Below, one piece after another: positions 1-8,443 of a stretch of DNA of 64,000 nucleotides (its first letter is position 1; every line of letters begins with the position of its first letter). The stretch is from contig NZ_JBHSEZ010000006.1 of the NCBI RefSeq assembly GCF_042653765.1, positions 62,001-126,000 on the forward strand, in the 5' to 3' direction. Below the pieces are notes generated by a model that did no database searches, had not been told where the DNA came from, and worked only from the letters and a program-made list of their open reading frames with translations. Source of the DNA: Castellaniella denitrificans (GTDB lineage Bacteria > Pseudomonadota > Gammaproteobacteria > Burkholderiales > Burkholderiaceae_B). The position numbers and the translations under genes are program-made.

Positions 1-631
1 TCAGGGCCGGGCCCGCGTCATCCCGCGCCGGCTCGGCGGCCTGCCGCGCGGCGGCGTCCGGCGCGACCGAGCCGGCCGCATCCGCCGCATCCGCCCCTTC
101 GGCCGGCACGGCCCGGGAGGCGCCCTTGCCCTTGCGCGCGCGCGCCGCCCCGGGCCGCCGGTCGGCGCGGCACACCGGACCACCGGCCGAGCGCGCGCCG
201 GTATAGGCGGCGGGTCGGCGCAGCGACGGCGGCAGCACCGGGAGCAGGACCTCGCCCAGCGGCCGATGGTAATAGTGCGCGGCGAATTCCGCCAGGCGCA
301 GCCAGTCGTCCGGCATGGGCGGCAGATCGTCCAGCACGGCGTCGATCGGCCGCACCCGGTCGGCCGCCACGCCGGGCGCGGCGCGCACGGCCCACACCAT
401 GCCCACCATGGCCCGGCGGCCGAACGTCACCCGCACGCGCACCCCCGGCGCCACGGGCCGGTCATGGGAATAATCGAACAGGCCGGGCAGAGGCACGTCC
501 AGCGCCACGGCCAGATAGACCGTTTCAACCGGCCCGGCGGGCGCCTCGGAGGCCGGGACGGCGTCCGGGGCCGGGGCGCCGGAATCACCCGCCCTCGCGG
601 AAACCGCGTCCGACGGACGTTTCAGCGGCAT
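1..631 (-). CDS. priA: Primosomal protein N' (PriA), N-terminal part, cut by window edge
   Basis: PriA is the superfamily-2 helicase that reloads the replisome at stalled forks. Only the N-terminal 3' DNA-binding region lies in the window; the frame is open to base 1. Reading from the ATG at 631 gives MPLKRPSDAV, an Ala/Pro-rich lead-in, then TVYLAVALDVPLPGLFDY, RVRVTFGRR and MVGMVWAV, which match the first beta-barrel of PriA. It continues into LAEFAAHYYHRPLGEVLLPVLP, also typical. The last visible part is Ala/Arg-rich and less conserved. The helicase motifs are outside the window. Transcribed leftwards, in the same direction as hemE, with a 389-bp gap between them. The hemE-priA pairing is common in betaproteobacteria. 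The start could lie further downstream because no strong ribosome site precedes 631. Confidence 0.85.
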   Translation of the reverse strand, partial: MPLKRPSDAVSARAGDSGAPAPDAVPASEAPAGPVETVYLAVALDVPLPGLFDYSHDRPVAPGVRVRVTFGRRAMVGMVWAVRAAPGVAADRVRPIDAVLDDLPPMPDDWLRLAEFAAHYYHRPLGEVLLPVLPPSLRRPAAYTGARSAGGPVCRADRRPGAARARKGKGASRAVPAEGADAADAAGSVAPDAAARQAAEPARDDAGPAL

Positions 632-1020
632 GGTCGCTCCGCCGCCGCCTTGCCGCGCCCAGCCTGTGGATAACTTTGTGGAGAATCGAAGCGCAAAGGG
701 GTCAACACCAAGCCGCTCAAATGGTCAAGTCTCTCGATGTTTTCCACAAGAGACTAATTTGTTTATTTAAAACAATGAATTACGCGACATAGCGAGAATC
801 GTTCTTCAATGATCAGCGTAAACCCTGATTCTTGATATTTTTGTGCATAAGCACAAAATCCCGAGGCCGCCACAAGCCGCATCAAGCGGAGTTTTCGCCT
901 TCAAACAGGCCGTCCCGCGCCGGTTTCCAGGCCCCGGGCGATGTAAAACCCCGGTCCCAGGAGGGTCCGGAACACACCAGGTCCTCGCGGCCGGGACGCC
1001 CCGCGCCGTAGACCCGGGGA
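632..1020. other. 389-bp gap priA-hemE with DnaA-box cluster and AT-rich stretch
   Basis: No gene is supported here. A perfect DnaA box (TGTGGATAA, minus orientation of TTATCCACA) is at 665-673. A one-mismatch box (TGTGGAGAA) is at 677-685 and another (TTTTCCACA) at 739-747. They are followed by an AT-rich stretch at about 752-800, unusual in this GC-rich window. A perfect inverted repeat (TTTTGTGC, 4-nt loop, GCACAAAA) lies at 839-858. The stretch from 870 to 1020 is GC-rich and shows nothing I can name. Function, such as origin-like, DnaA-regulated promoter for priA or DnaA titration, is inference. Confidence 0.5.
839..858. repeat. Perfect 8-bp inverted repeat with 4-nt loop
   Basis: The arms TTTTGTGC (839-846) and GCACAAAA (851-858) are perfectly complementary around ATAA. 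It could be a weak terminator downstream of hemE or a protein-binding palindrome; no run of T follows on either strand that would make it a strong intrinsic terminator. Confidence 0.4.
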
Positions 1021-2091
1021 TCAGTCCCCATGATACGCGCGGCTGGCGGCGTGGACCTCGTCCACCAGGACGGACACGGCCTCCGGCGGCGTGTGCTGGG
1101 AAATCCCATGCCCCAGGTTGAAGACGTGGCCGCCGGCCCCGATCGGACCGAAATCGGCCAGCACCCGCCGGACCTCGGCGCGGATCGCGGCCTCGCCGCC
1201 GAACAGGGTCATGGGGTCCAGATTGCCCTGCAGGGCGACCCGGTCGCCGACCCGGCGCCGCGCGGCGGCCAAGTTGGCCGTCCAGTCCAGCCCCACGGCG
1301 TCGCAGCCCGTGGCGGCGACGTCCTCGATCCACTGCCCCCCGCCCTTGGTAAAGACGATGACCGGCACGCGCCGGCCCTCGTGCTCGCGGGTCAGGCCGT
1401 CCAGCACCTGGCGGGTGTAGGCCAGGGAAAATTGCTGGAACAGGCCGTCGGCCAGCACGCCGCCCCAGCTGTCGAACACCATCACGGCCTGGGCGCCCGC
1501 CTGGATCTGGGCGTTCAGGTAGGCCTGCACGGCCTGGGCGTTGACCGACAGGATGCGATGCAGCAGGTCGGGCCGGCCGTACAGCAGCGTCTTGATCTGG
1601 CGGTAATCGGAACTGCCCGCGCCTTCGACCATGTAGCAGGCCAGGGTCCAGGGGCTGCCGGAAAAGCCGATCAGCGGCACCGCGCCCGCCAGTTCGCGGC
1701 GGATCAGCGACACCGCGTCGAACACGTAGCGCAGGTGGTCCAGGTCGGGGACCCGCAAGGCCTGGATCGCGGCCTCGTCGCGCAGGGGGCGTTCGAAGCG
1801 CGGCCCTTCGCCCGCGACGAATTGCAGCCCCAGCCCCATCGCGTCGGGCACCGTCAGGATGTCGGAAAACAGGATGGCCGCGTCCAGGTCGAAGCGCCGC
1901 AGCGGCTGCAGCGTGACCTCGCAGGCGTATTCCGGATTCTGGGCCAGCCCCATGAAGGATCCGGCCCGCGCCCGGGTCTGGTTGTATTCGGGCAGGTAGC
2001 GCCCGGCCTGGCGCATCATCCACAGCGGGGTATAGGCCACGGGCTGGCGCAGCAGGGCGCGCAGGAAGGTGTCGTTTTTCAGTTCGGGCAC
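1021..2091 (-). CDS. hemE: Uroporphyrinogen decarboxylase
   Basis: HemE converts uroporphyrinogen III to coproporphyrinogen III by removing four acetate carboxyls, a cytoplasmic step shared by heme synthesis. I choose the GTG at 2091, giving 356 residues starting PELKNDTFLRALLRQPV, which lines up with E. coli HemE (TELKNDRYLRALLRQPV). The signatures WMMRQAGRYLPEY near residue 24 and the substrate-pocket segments LFSDILTVPDAMG, GFSGSPWTLACYM and QGNLDP are all visible. C-terminal VFNLGHGISQHTPPE is the second family signature. Any ATG further upstream adds unconserved sequence. The mRNA leader can fold a large hairpin (2116-2148). The full-length family size and intact motifs make this secure. 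Confidence 0.97.
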   Translation of the reverse strand: MPELKNDTFLRALLRQPVAYTPLWMMRQAGRYLPEYNQTRARAGSFMGLAQNPEYACEVTLQPLRRFDLDAAILFSDILTVPDAMGLGLQFVAGEGPRFERPLRDEAAIQALRVPDLDHLRYVFDAVSLIRRELAGAVPLIGFSGSPWTLACYMVEGAGSSDYRQIKTLLYGRPDLLHRILSVNAQAVQAYLNAQIQAGAQAVMVFDSWGGVLADGLFQQFSLAYTRQVLDGLTREHEGRRVPVIVFTKGGGQWIEDVAATGCDAVGLDWTANLAAARRRVGDRVALQGNLDPMTLFGGEAAIRAEVRRVLADFGPIGAGGHVFNLGHGISQHTPPEAVSVLVDEVHAASRAYHGD

Positions 2092-2115
2092 AGCGGATCC
2101 TAGGAGAACGGCACG

Positions 2116-2148
2116 GGATCCGGTGGTGCGAGTGTCCACCACGGATCC
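2116..2148. repeat. Imperfect inverted repeat in hemE leader
   Basis: GGATCCGGTGG (2116-2126) and CCACCACGGATCC (2136-2148) pair with one bulge. The structure lies 25-57 bases ahead of the hemE GTG, inside its likely 5' leader. It may be a hairpin that affects hemE translation or a terminator for upstream transcription; nothing in the sequence decides. Confidence 0.35.
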
Positions 2149-2278
2149 GGGAAATCGTCCGTGCGGGGACGTTGCCTGGATTTTACCCGGCCTGGGAAAT
2201 CCGGGCCGGGAATGGCCGCGCCCCTTCCAGGGCCCGCTCCGGTTTCCCTCCGGCACACCCCGGATCCGGGAAAACAGC

Positions 2279-2302
2279 AATTGATAATTATCATTCTCAT
2301 TT
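2279..2302 (+). promoter_or_regulatory. Fur-box-like site upstream of TonB receptor
   Basis: TGATAATTATCA (2282-2293) followed by TTCTCATT gives a close match to the Fur consensus built from GATAAT/ATTATC hexamers. It lies about 100 bp before the receptor start, in a 300-bp gap that otherwise holds only GC-rich sequence. Predicted role: iron-dependent repression of the receptor-hemophilin-Slam unit, and possibly of divergent hemE. Confidence 0.75.
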
Positions 2303-2395
2303 AGATTGCCGCCCCCGTAAGGTACGCCCGAAAGCCGCCCGCCGGTCTCCCGGCGGCGGCATCCTTCCGTCCCTTTTCCGTGGCCATCAACCATC

Positions 2396-5300
2396 ATGTT
2401 CTTCGAGGAAACCGCATCCGCCCAGCCAACCGCCGGGCCGATCGCCCTGACCGCGCTCGCCGCCGCCCTGAGTCTGGCGGCCGGCATGCCCGCCCCGACT
2501 CACGCGCAAGCCGTTCCGCCGGACGGCGCCGCGACACGGACCGCCTCTCCCCAGGGCACGACCGAAACCGCGGACAAGGCGGCCGGGGACGACACCGCCG
2601 TCAAGGCGCTCGCGCCGGTCCGCGTCCGGGGCATCCGGGACCCGGACGTCCAGGGGCATGAAAACGTGTTCCGCAAGAACGTCACCAACCTCTACATCGA
2701 CCGCAAGGAACTGGACCGCTACCAGACCACCAACCCCGCCGACGTGTTCAAGGGCATGAACGGCGTCTACAGCATGGATGCGCGCAACGGTTCGTCGATC
2801 ACCCCGAACATCCGCGGGCTGTCGGGCGAAGGCCGGGTGCCGCTGACGGTGGACGGCACCGAGCAGTCCGTCAACGTCTGGCTGCAGGTCTACGGCGCCG
2901 GCAACCGCAACTACGTGGACCCCGCCCTGTTCCGCAGCATCGAGGTGGAAAAGGGCCCGTCGCTGAGCCGGGGCATCAAGAGCGGCATCGGCGGCGCGGT
3001 GAACGTGCGCACCATCAACCCGTCCGACATCATCCCCGACGGCGACAGCCTGGGCCTCGAAGTCAAGCTGGAGACCTCCGGCAACACCATTGCGCCCGCC
3101 GTCGACGCCAACAGCTATTTCGGCAAGGACTACCGCACGATTCCGGGCGCGACGCTGGGTTCGGACTACGCGGTCAACATCCCCCAGCCCGTGCCGCGCG
3201 ACCGCGGCGCCGGGGACGCCATGAATTTTCAGGACAAGAGCTTCATGTTCGCCATCGCGGGGCGCAACGACCACACCGACGCCCTGCTGGCCTACAGCTA
3301 CCGCAAGCGGGGCAATTATTTCGCCGGCAAGAACGGCGCCGACGCCTACACCAACAACGACGCCTACGCCAAGGACACCTCGGCCTACTTTCCCAACCTG
3401 ACCAAGCTCTACCACCCGGGCAACGAGGTGCTGAGCACGGCCAGCAAGACCGAGACCCTGCTGCTCAAGAACCGCTGGTATCTGCCGCACGACCAGCAGA
3501 TCGGCCTGAGCTTCATGCGCACCGACCTGGATTTCGCGGAAACCTCCACCGGCCAGTCGATCATGATGATGGGCATCGCCGAGGAATTGTCCAAACCCTC
3601 GGGGCAGGGCCTGCCCGGCCAGCTCGTCGCCGAATACCCCCGCTCGAACATCCGGCTGGACACGTACAAGCTCGACTACGAATGGAAGCCGGAAGGCTCG
3701 CGCGTGGTCGACCTAGAAGCCCATCTCTGGATGACCAAGACCGACAGCGAACGCCACCAGAGTGGCAGCGCCGCCTATTACATCCCCCGCAGCGGCGCGC
3801 TGGACGCCTACCAGATCCTCAAGGCCGACTGGGACGTGTGCCGGGGCAACCCGTTCGCCAACCCGACCCTGCCCAGCGGCGCGGCCAATTTCACCTGCTT
3901 CACCAACCCGGCCCTGAACCCCGCCCTGGGGGGCACCGCGCCCGTCGAGCCCGATCACGACGGCCACATCTTCGCCGGCAGCGCGCAGTGGACCAGCCAC
4001 GACCGCAAGGGCTTCGATTTCAGCAACCGCTTCACCCTGACCGACCGGCTGCGCCTGACCGTCGGCGGCGAACTGCAGCACGAAAAGCTGGACGAGCGCG
4101 TCGTCAACCTGGACCTGACCGGCGGCGCCACCGGCCTCGGCGGCGCCGCCTTGGCCGAATCCACCATCAAGTTCGGCCCGCGTTCCGGCACCCGCCGGGA
4201 ATGGGCCGCCACCATGAACCTGGAATGGCGGCCCACGGACTGGCTCACCCTGACCGCCGGCACCCGCTACAACGAGTATTCGGCCTTCGACGACGGCCTG
4301 GCCGAACGGCGCGCGAACCAGGTGGACGGCTCGCAGATCACGCAGCAGCGCATCGGCACGAAGCTGGAATATGGCCGCCTGATGAGCACGGACGAGGTCA
4401 ATCAGTTCAATACGCTCACAGCCAATATCAACTCAGCCTTCACCTCCGTCACAGCAACCGACATGGAATGGCACGATGTCTACACAGCCTGGGGGGAAAA
4501 GGTGCATATCCAGCTGCCCACAGGAAACCAGGCGCTGATGGCGGCGGAGCAGGCGATGATCGACTATGCCGTCGCCAATGGTGCCGCCGCCCCAACGTCC
4601 ATGGCCCAGCATATGTACGGCAACGAATACGGCTGGGATTTCAGGACCAACATCGGTCCCATCAGCGGATCCGGCCCAACGGCCCTATATTGGAAAGCCA
4701 CGACCATCGTCCCGATCGTGGACGGCAAGCCCGATTCCTCGCAAAGCCCGTTCGCCCAAGGGCAGGTCGATCTGTCGCAGACCGTCAGCAACCCCCAGGG
4801 ACTGACGGGCGAATACGCCGTCATCGCCCCGGCGAACAATTTGGTCCAGGGCACCCCCGTCTACGCCACCCCCGCCGCCGGCCAGCAATGGGCACCACCC
4901 AAGCGGCAATACGGCCACGCCTGGTCGCCGGTCTTCTCCGCCACGGCGCGCCTGACCGACACCATCAGCGTCTACGCCCGCTACGCGCAGATGACGCGCT
5001 TTCCCAGCATCTTCGAGATCGCCTCCACGACGGTCGGCCTGGGCAACACCTATTACTTGGGCAGCGGCGCCAGCAAGCCGGAACGCAGCACCAACTGGGA
5101 AATCGGCTATGCCCAGGATCTGGCCCCGTTCCTGCCGGGCCTGCGCCAAGCGGACGTGCGCCTGAGCTATTTCGACACCACCATCCGGGACTTCATCGAC
5201 CGCGACCGCTACCTGAACGTGATCCAGTTCGACCGCAAGAAGACCACCGGGATCGAGTTCCAGTCGCGCTTCGACAGCGGCCGGTTCTTCGGCGGCCTGG

Positions 5301-5776
5301 GCGCCACCTACCGGCTCAAGCAGCAGCTGTGCGACAAGGACTACGCCTACAGCATGGACGTCTATTACAACCGCATGCCGGAATGCATGACCGGCGGCTT
5401 TCCCGACATGCTGACCTCCACCAGCCTGCAGCCGCGCTATTCCATCAACGCCGAACTGGGCACCCGGCTGCTGCAGAACCGGCTGGAACTGGCGCTGCGC
5501 GCCGTCTACCACTCGAAGGCGGAAAACAAGCAACTGGACGACCTGCTGCGCACCCCCTACGGCCACGCCATCTGGAAGGAAAACAGCATGCGCCAGCTGT
5601 ACTGGCATCCCGTCATGCTGCTCGACGCCTCGGCCCAATGGCGCGCCACCAAGAACGTCACGCTGAGCCTGGGCGTCACCAACCTGACCGACCGCTATTA
5701 CCTGGACCCCATGGCCAAGATCCCCGCCCCCGGCCCGGGCCGCACGATCACCGTCGGCATGCGGGCGCAGTTCTAG
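2396..5776 (+). CDS. TonB-dependent outer-membrane receptor, heme-type (HphR/TdhA-like)
   Basis: A 1126-residue TonB-dependent receptor, longer than the usual 650-900. Residues 1-40 form a signal peptide with a long n-region ending near PTHAQA. The plug follows: ADVFKGMNGVYSMDARNG, NIRGLSGEGRVPLTVDGTEQS and VEKGPSLSRGIKSGIGGAVNV. The 22-strand barrel fills the remainder, with the receptor signature RFPSIFEIAS...KPERSTNWEIGYAQDL late in the protein. It ends in MRAQF with a terminal Phe, the usual barrel-assembly signal. Residues about 660-835 are a large poorly conserved insertion, probably extracellular loops. The next two genes encode a TbpB-like secreted protein and a Slam, so heme captured by the secreted protein is the likely ligand. 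A Fur-like box precedes it. No clear ribosome site precedes the ATG. Confidence 0.88.
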   Translation: MFFEETASAQPTAGPIALTALAAALSLAAGMPAPTHAQAVPPDGAATRTASPQGTTETADKAAGDDTAVKALAPVRVRGIRDPDVQGHENVFRKNVTNLYIDRKELDRYQTTNPADVFKGMNGVYSMDARNGSSITPNIRGLSGEGRVPLTVDGTEQSVNVWLQVYGAGNRNYVDPALFRSIEVEKGPSLSRGIKSGIGGAVNVRTINPSDIIPDGDSLGLEVKLETSGNTIAPAVDANSYFGKDYRTIPGATLGSDYAVNIPQPVPRDRGAGDAMNFQDKSFMFAIAGRNDHTDALLAYSYRKRGNYFAGKNGADAYTNNDAYAKDTSAYFPNLTKLYHPGNEVLSTASKTETLLLKNRWYLPHDQQIGLSFMRTDLDFAETSTGQSIMMMGIAEELSKPSGQGLPGQLVAEYPRSNIRLDTYKLDYEWKPEGSRVVDLEAHLWMTKTDSERHQSGSAAYYIPRSGALDAYQILKADWDVCRGNPFANPTLPSGAANFTCFTNPALNPALGGTAPVEPDHDGHIFAGSAQWTSHDRKGFDFSNRFTLTDRLRLTVGGELQHEKLDERVVNLDLTGGATGLGGAALAESTIKFGPRSGTRREWAATMNLEWRPTDWLTLTAGTRYNEYSAFDDGLAERRANQVDGSQITQQRIGTKLEYGRLMSTDEVNQFNTLTANINSAFTSVTATDMEWHDVYTAWGEKVHIQLPTGNQALMAAEQAMIDYAVANGAAAPTSMAQHMYGNEYGWDFRTNIGPISGSGPTALYWKATTIVPIVDGKPDSSQSPFAQGQVDLSQTVSNPQGLTGEYAVIAPANNLVQGTPVYATPAAGQQWAPPKRQYGHAWSPVFSATARLTDTISVYARYAQMTRFPSIFEIASTTVGLGNTYYLGSGASKPERSTNWEIGYAQDLAPFLPGLRQADVRLSYFDTTIRDFIDRDRYLNVIQFDRKKTTGIEFQSRFDSGRFFGGLGATYRLKQQLCDKDYAYSMDVYYNRMPECMTGGFPDMLTSTSLQPRYSINAELGTRLLQNRLELALRAVYHSKAENKQLDDLLRTPYGHAIWKENSMRQLYWHPVMLLDASAQWRATKNVTLSLGVTNLTDRYYLDPMAKIPAPGPGRTITVGMRAQF

Positions 5777-5810
5777 TTTTTTCGATGTTCCAGGGTTTCC
5801 TGGCTTTCCT

Positions 5811-5888
5811 AAAAAAGCCCCCACGCCGCGCCTTCGGCTTGCTTCCCCCCAAGGGGGCGCTTTCTGCCTTGGAGCGGTCCGGCGGCAA
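5811..5888. repeat. REP-like intergenic hairpin element
   Basis: GCCCCCACGCCGCGCCTTCGG followed by CTTCCCCCCAAGGGGGC and GCTTTCTGCCTTGGAG resembles a repeated intergenic palindrome that I recognise from betaproteobacterial genomes. Only one copy lies in the window, so repetition cannot be shown here. It may stabilise or terminate the receptor message before the hemophilin gene. Confidence 0.4.
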
Positions 5889-5928
5889 AAAAACCAGGTC
5901 TTTCCATCGTTTTCTTCAAGGAGTTGAT

Positions 5929-6813
5929 ATGAAACGATCCCTGTCCCGCGCCCTCATCGGCGCTTCCCTGGCCCTGGCCGCTTCCCACGCCCCGGCCGCC
6001 ACCGTGCTGGGCGGCACGTCCAACGCCGCCAACGTCAATCCGGCGTCCTCGACGCTGTTCGGATCGGGCAACGCCGGCCTGATCTTCAACGGCGGTTCGG
6101 CCGCGATCGATCTGGCCGGCGGTCCCGTCGCCCAGTCGAACAACGCCATCAGCCGCGGCCCCGACGCCAGCGGCAACTACTACCTGAAAGGCAGCGACAT
6201 CAACTTCCTGGCCGGCCTGATCCTGGGCAACACCCAGATCGCCCAGGTATGGCGCAACGACGTGGTCTACAACGGCGACACCACCACGATCAACAGCGTG
6301 CGCCAGATGATCGTGCCGCCGCTGCCGTTCATGCCCGACTTCGGCGGGCTGGTGATCGGCAAGGTCGACGGTTCGCCGGTCTATTTCGGCGAATGGGCGC
6401 CCAAGGGTCCGAACTATTCCGCCCCGGACAACGCCGACCTGAACATGGGCAGCGCCGACCGCACGGTGTGGTACGTGGGCGAAAACCCCACCACGGTCAT
6501 GCCGACCCTGGTCAACGCCCAGTACAACGTCGTCGGCATCAACCAGCACAACCCGGAAAACCCCAGCGTCTACCAGGGCGTGCTGACGGCCAACTACGGC
6601 AGCAACGGGGGCCATCTGGATGGCAGCATCACGCGCGGCACCGACGTGGTGGACTTCGGCACCAACGCCACGGCCATCACCAGCACTGGCGCCTTCTCCA
6701 ACGGCTCGTCGATCTCCGGCCACTTCTACGGCTCGCAGGCCGAGGCCCTGGCGGGGATCTACACCGGCGCGACCGCGCAGGATCACGTCGCCTTCGGCGG
6801 CGCGCGGCAGTAA
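5929..6813 (+). CDS. Slam-dependent secreted TbpB/hemophilin-like heme-binding protein (predicted)
   Basis: A 294-residue exported protein. AAGGAG lies 7 bases before the ATG. Residues 1-24 are a signal peptide ending APAA; there is no lipobox Cys, so unlike TbpB it should be released rather than lipid-anchored. The N-terminal half is Gly/Asn-rich. The C-terminal region (about 195-294) has the strand pattern of the small TbpB-type 8-strand barrel: YQGVLTANYGSNGGHLDGSI, ISGHFYGSQAEALAGIY and the ending HVAFGGARQ. Soluble hemophilins (HphA) of Acinetobacter and Haemophilus have the same build and size and are exported by a Slam encoded beside them. Heme binding is inferred from the neighbours; the ligand could be another metal complex. 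Confidence 0.72.
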   Translation: MKRSLSRALIGASLALAASHAPAATVLGGTSNAANVNPASSTLFGSGNAGLIFNGGSAAIDLAGGPVAQSNNAISRGPDASGNYYLKGSDINFLAGLILGNTQIAQVWRNDVVYNGDTTTINSVRQMIVPPLPFMPDFGGLVIGKVDGSPVYFGEWAPKGPNYSAPDNADLNMGSADRTVWYVGENPTTVMPTLVNAQYNVVGINQHNPENPSVYQGVLTANYGSNGGHLDGSITRGTDVVDFGTNATAITSTGAFSNGSSISGHFYGSQAEALAGIYTGATAQDHVAFGGARQ

Positions 6814-6833
6814 GCGGGGACGGGACCGGCACG

Positions 6834-8324
6834 ATGACGATCCGCTGGACGCAGCTCCACTTCCTGCCGGCCCTGCTCCTGGCCTGCGCCCTGCTGCCGT
6901 CCCCGCCCGCCCGGGCGGACGAGGACGACACCCGCTACCTGCTGGACCAGGCCGGACGCATCGGCCGCCAGCGGGACGGCGGGGCGGGGGCGCTGGCCCC
7001 TCATCCCGGGGGCCTGGTCCTCACCATCGAGGGCCGGGCCTACCGGGTCAAACCGACCCTGCAAGACCTGGAACCGGCCCTGTACGTGGCCATCAACCGG
7101 GGCCAGTGGGGCGAGGCGCGCGCGCTGGCGGATTCGTATCGCCGGCTGGCGGGCCACAAGCCGCACCTGGTCCTGCTGGCCGACGGCCTGGCGGCACGGG
7201 CCGAGGGCGACTACGGCCGGGCCATCGGCCTGCTGGAAGACGCCCGCGGCAACGCCCCCGGCGACGCGCGCACGCAGATGGAACTGGCCCGCGCCTACGC
7301 CGAGGACGGCCAGGACCGGGAATCGCGCGCCCTGTTCGAACAGGCCATCGGCAACAGTCTGCCGCCCGACACCCGCCAGCTGCTGCAGAGCTACGTGGAC
7401 GCCGTGGACCGGCGCGGCGACTGGCAGGGGTCCATCGCCGTGGGCCGGGGCCACAACGACAACATCAACCAGGCCAACGGCTTCGAGCAATGTTCGATGT
7501 ATTTTCTGACCCTGTGCCTGGCGCGGCTCAAGCTGCCCGAGCCGATCGCCTCGTCCTTCACCAGCTACGACCTGGTGCTGAGCAAGCGGATCGCGCTGGC
7601 CGGCCATCACAACCTGCTGCTGCGCCCCGTCAGCTACGGGACGTTCTACCAGGAGACCGCCCCGGAAGGGCGCGCGATCGAGGACTACAGCCAGCAGACC
7701 CACGTGCTGTACGCCGGCTACCAGTACGCCGACGCGCGGCAGAAATTCAGCCTGCTGCCGTTCATGGAGCTGTACGCCCGCGACGGCCACACCAATTACC
7801 AGGCCCCCGGCCTGCAGGCCGAATGGAGCCGGGAACTGACGCCAGGCCTGCGCCTGACGGCCCAGGCGAGCGCCAAGCGCTACGCCTACAAGGCACAGGA
7901 CAGCCGCTATTTCAGCGACTACACGCAAAAGGCCGCCGGGCTGGGGATCGCCTGGATGCCCACGGCCAACACCAGCCTGCAGGCGGGCATCGACTTCACC
8001 CGCCGCAAATATCCCATGCCCACGGAAAGCGGCAAGGACCTGGCCGTGCGCGCCGGGGTGTTCCACGCCTTCGGGCAGTCCGGCGCCTTCGTCAATCTGC
8101 TGGCCCTCTACCGCGTCAGCCGCAACGACGAGCGCGATTTCTTCCTCGGCGTCCGGCGCCGCGACGAACAGCAGCTCTACATCGCCACCCTGGGATCGAC
8201 GCGGCTGTCGGTCTGGGGCGTCTACCCCGAACTGCGCTTCAAGCACATCGTCAACCACAGCAATTCGATCTTCTACGGCTACTCGCAGAACGAGATCTCG
8301 CTGCAGCTGCGAAAGAATTTCTGA
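6834..8324 (+). CDS. Slam-family outer-membrane translocator (DUF560, surface lipoprotein assembly modifier)
   Basis: 496 residues. Slams move TbpB-like substrates across the outer membrane. The signal peptide (1-27) ends PPARA. Residues about 60-190 are TPR-like helices (YGRAIGLLEDARGNAPGDARTQMELARAYAEDGQDRESRALFEQA). Residues about 200-496 form the 14-strand DUF560 barrel, starting GSIAVGRGHNDNINQA, the typical junction motif, and ending SLQLRKNF with a terminal Phe. The gene follows its presumed substrate by 20 bases and ends the receptor-substrate-Slam unit. Size and two-domain layout match Neisseria Slam1/2 and Acinetobacter HsmA. Confidence in the family is high; the exact substrate is inferred. 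Confidence 0.88.
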   Translation: MTIRWTQLHFLPALLLACALLPSPPARADEDDTRYLLDQAGRIGRQRDGGAGALAPHPGGLVLTIEGRAYRVKPTLQDLEPALYVAINRGQWGEARALADSYRRLAGHKPHLVLLADGLAARAEGDYGRAIGLLEDARGNAPGDARTQMELARAYAEDGQDRESRALFEQAIGNSLPPDTRQLLQSYVDAVDRRGDWQGSIAVGRGHNDNINQANGFEQCSMYFLTLCLARLKLPEPIASSFTSYDLVLSKRIALAGHHNLLLRPVSYGTFYQETAPEGRAIEDYSQQTHVLYAGYQYADARQKFSLLPFMELYARDGHTNYQAPGLQAEWSRELTPGLRLTAQASAKRYAYKAQDSRYFSDYTQKAAGLGIAWMPTANTSLQAGIDFTRRKYPMPTESGKDLAVRAGVFHAFGQSGAFVNLLALYRVSRNDERDFFLGVRRRDEQQLYIATLGSTRLSVWGVYPELRFKHIVNHSNSIFYGYSQNEISLQLRKNF

Positions 8325-8375
8325 TGGCGCCGCCGGCGCGTCCGGACGGCCGGCGAATGACCTCACAAATAATAT

Positions 8376-8392
8376 TGATAATTATTCTCATC
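8376..8392 (+). promoter_or_regulatory. Fur-box-like site upstream of CRP/FNR regulator
   Basis: TGATAATTATTCTCATC shares its first ten bases with the site before the TonB receptor and sits in a short AT-rich patch 52 bp before the preferred regulator start. Likely iron-dependent control of the regulator. Confidence 0.65.
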
Positions 8393-8443
8393 AAAAATAC
8401 AATGGAACATCCTGTCGCCACGCCCCACGGGTCCCGGACCATC

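Noticed and set aside
3682..5928. Plus-strand open frame overlapping the TonB receptor in another frame
   Set aside because: Arg/Pro-rich shadow; only its last part (from 5929) is the real TbpB-like gene with its own ribosome site and signal peptide.
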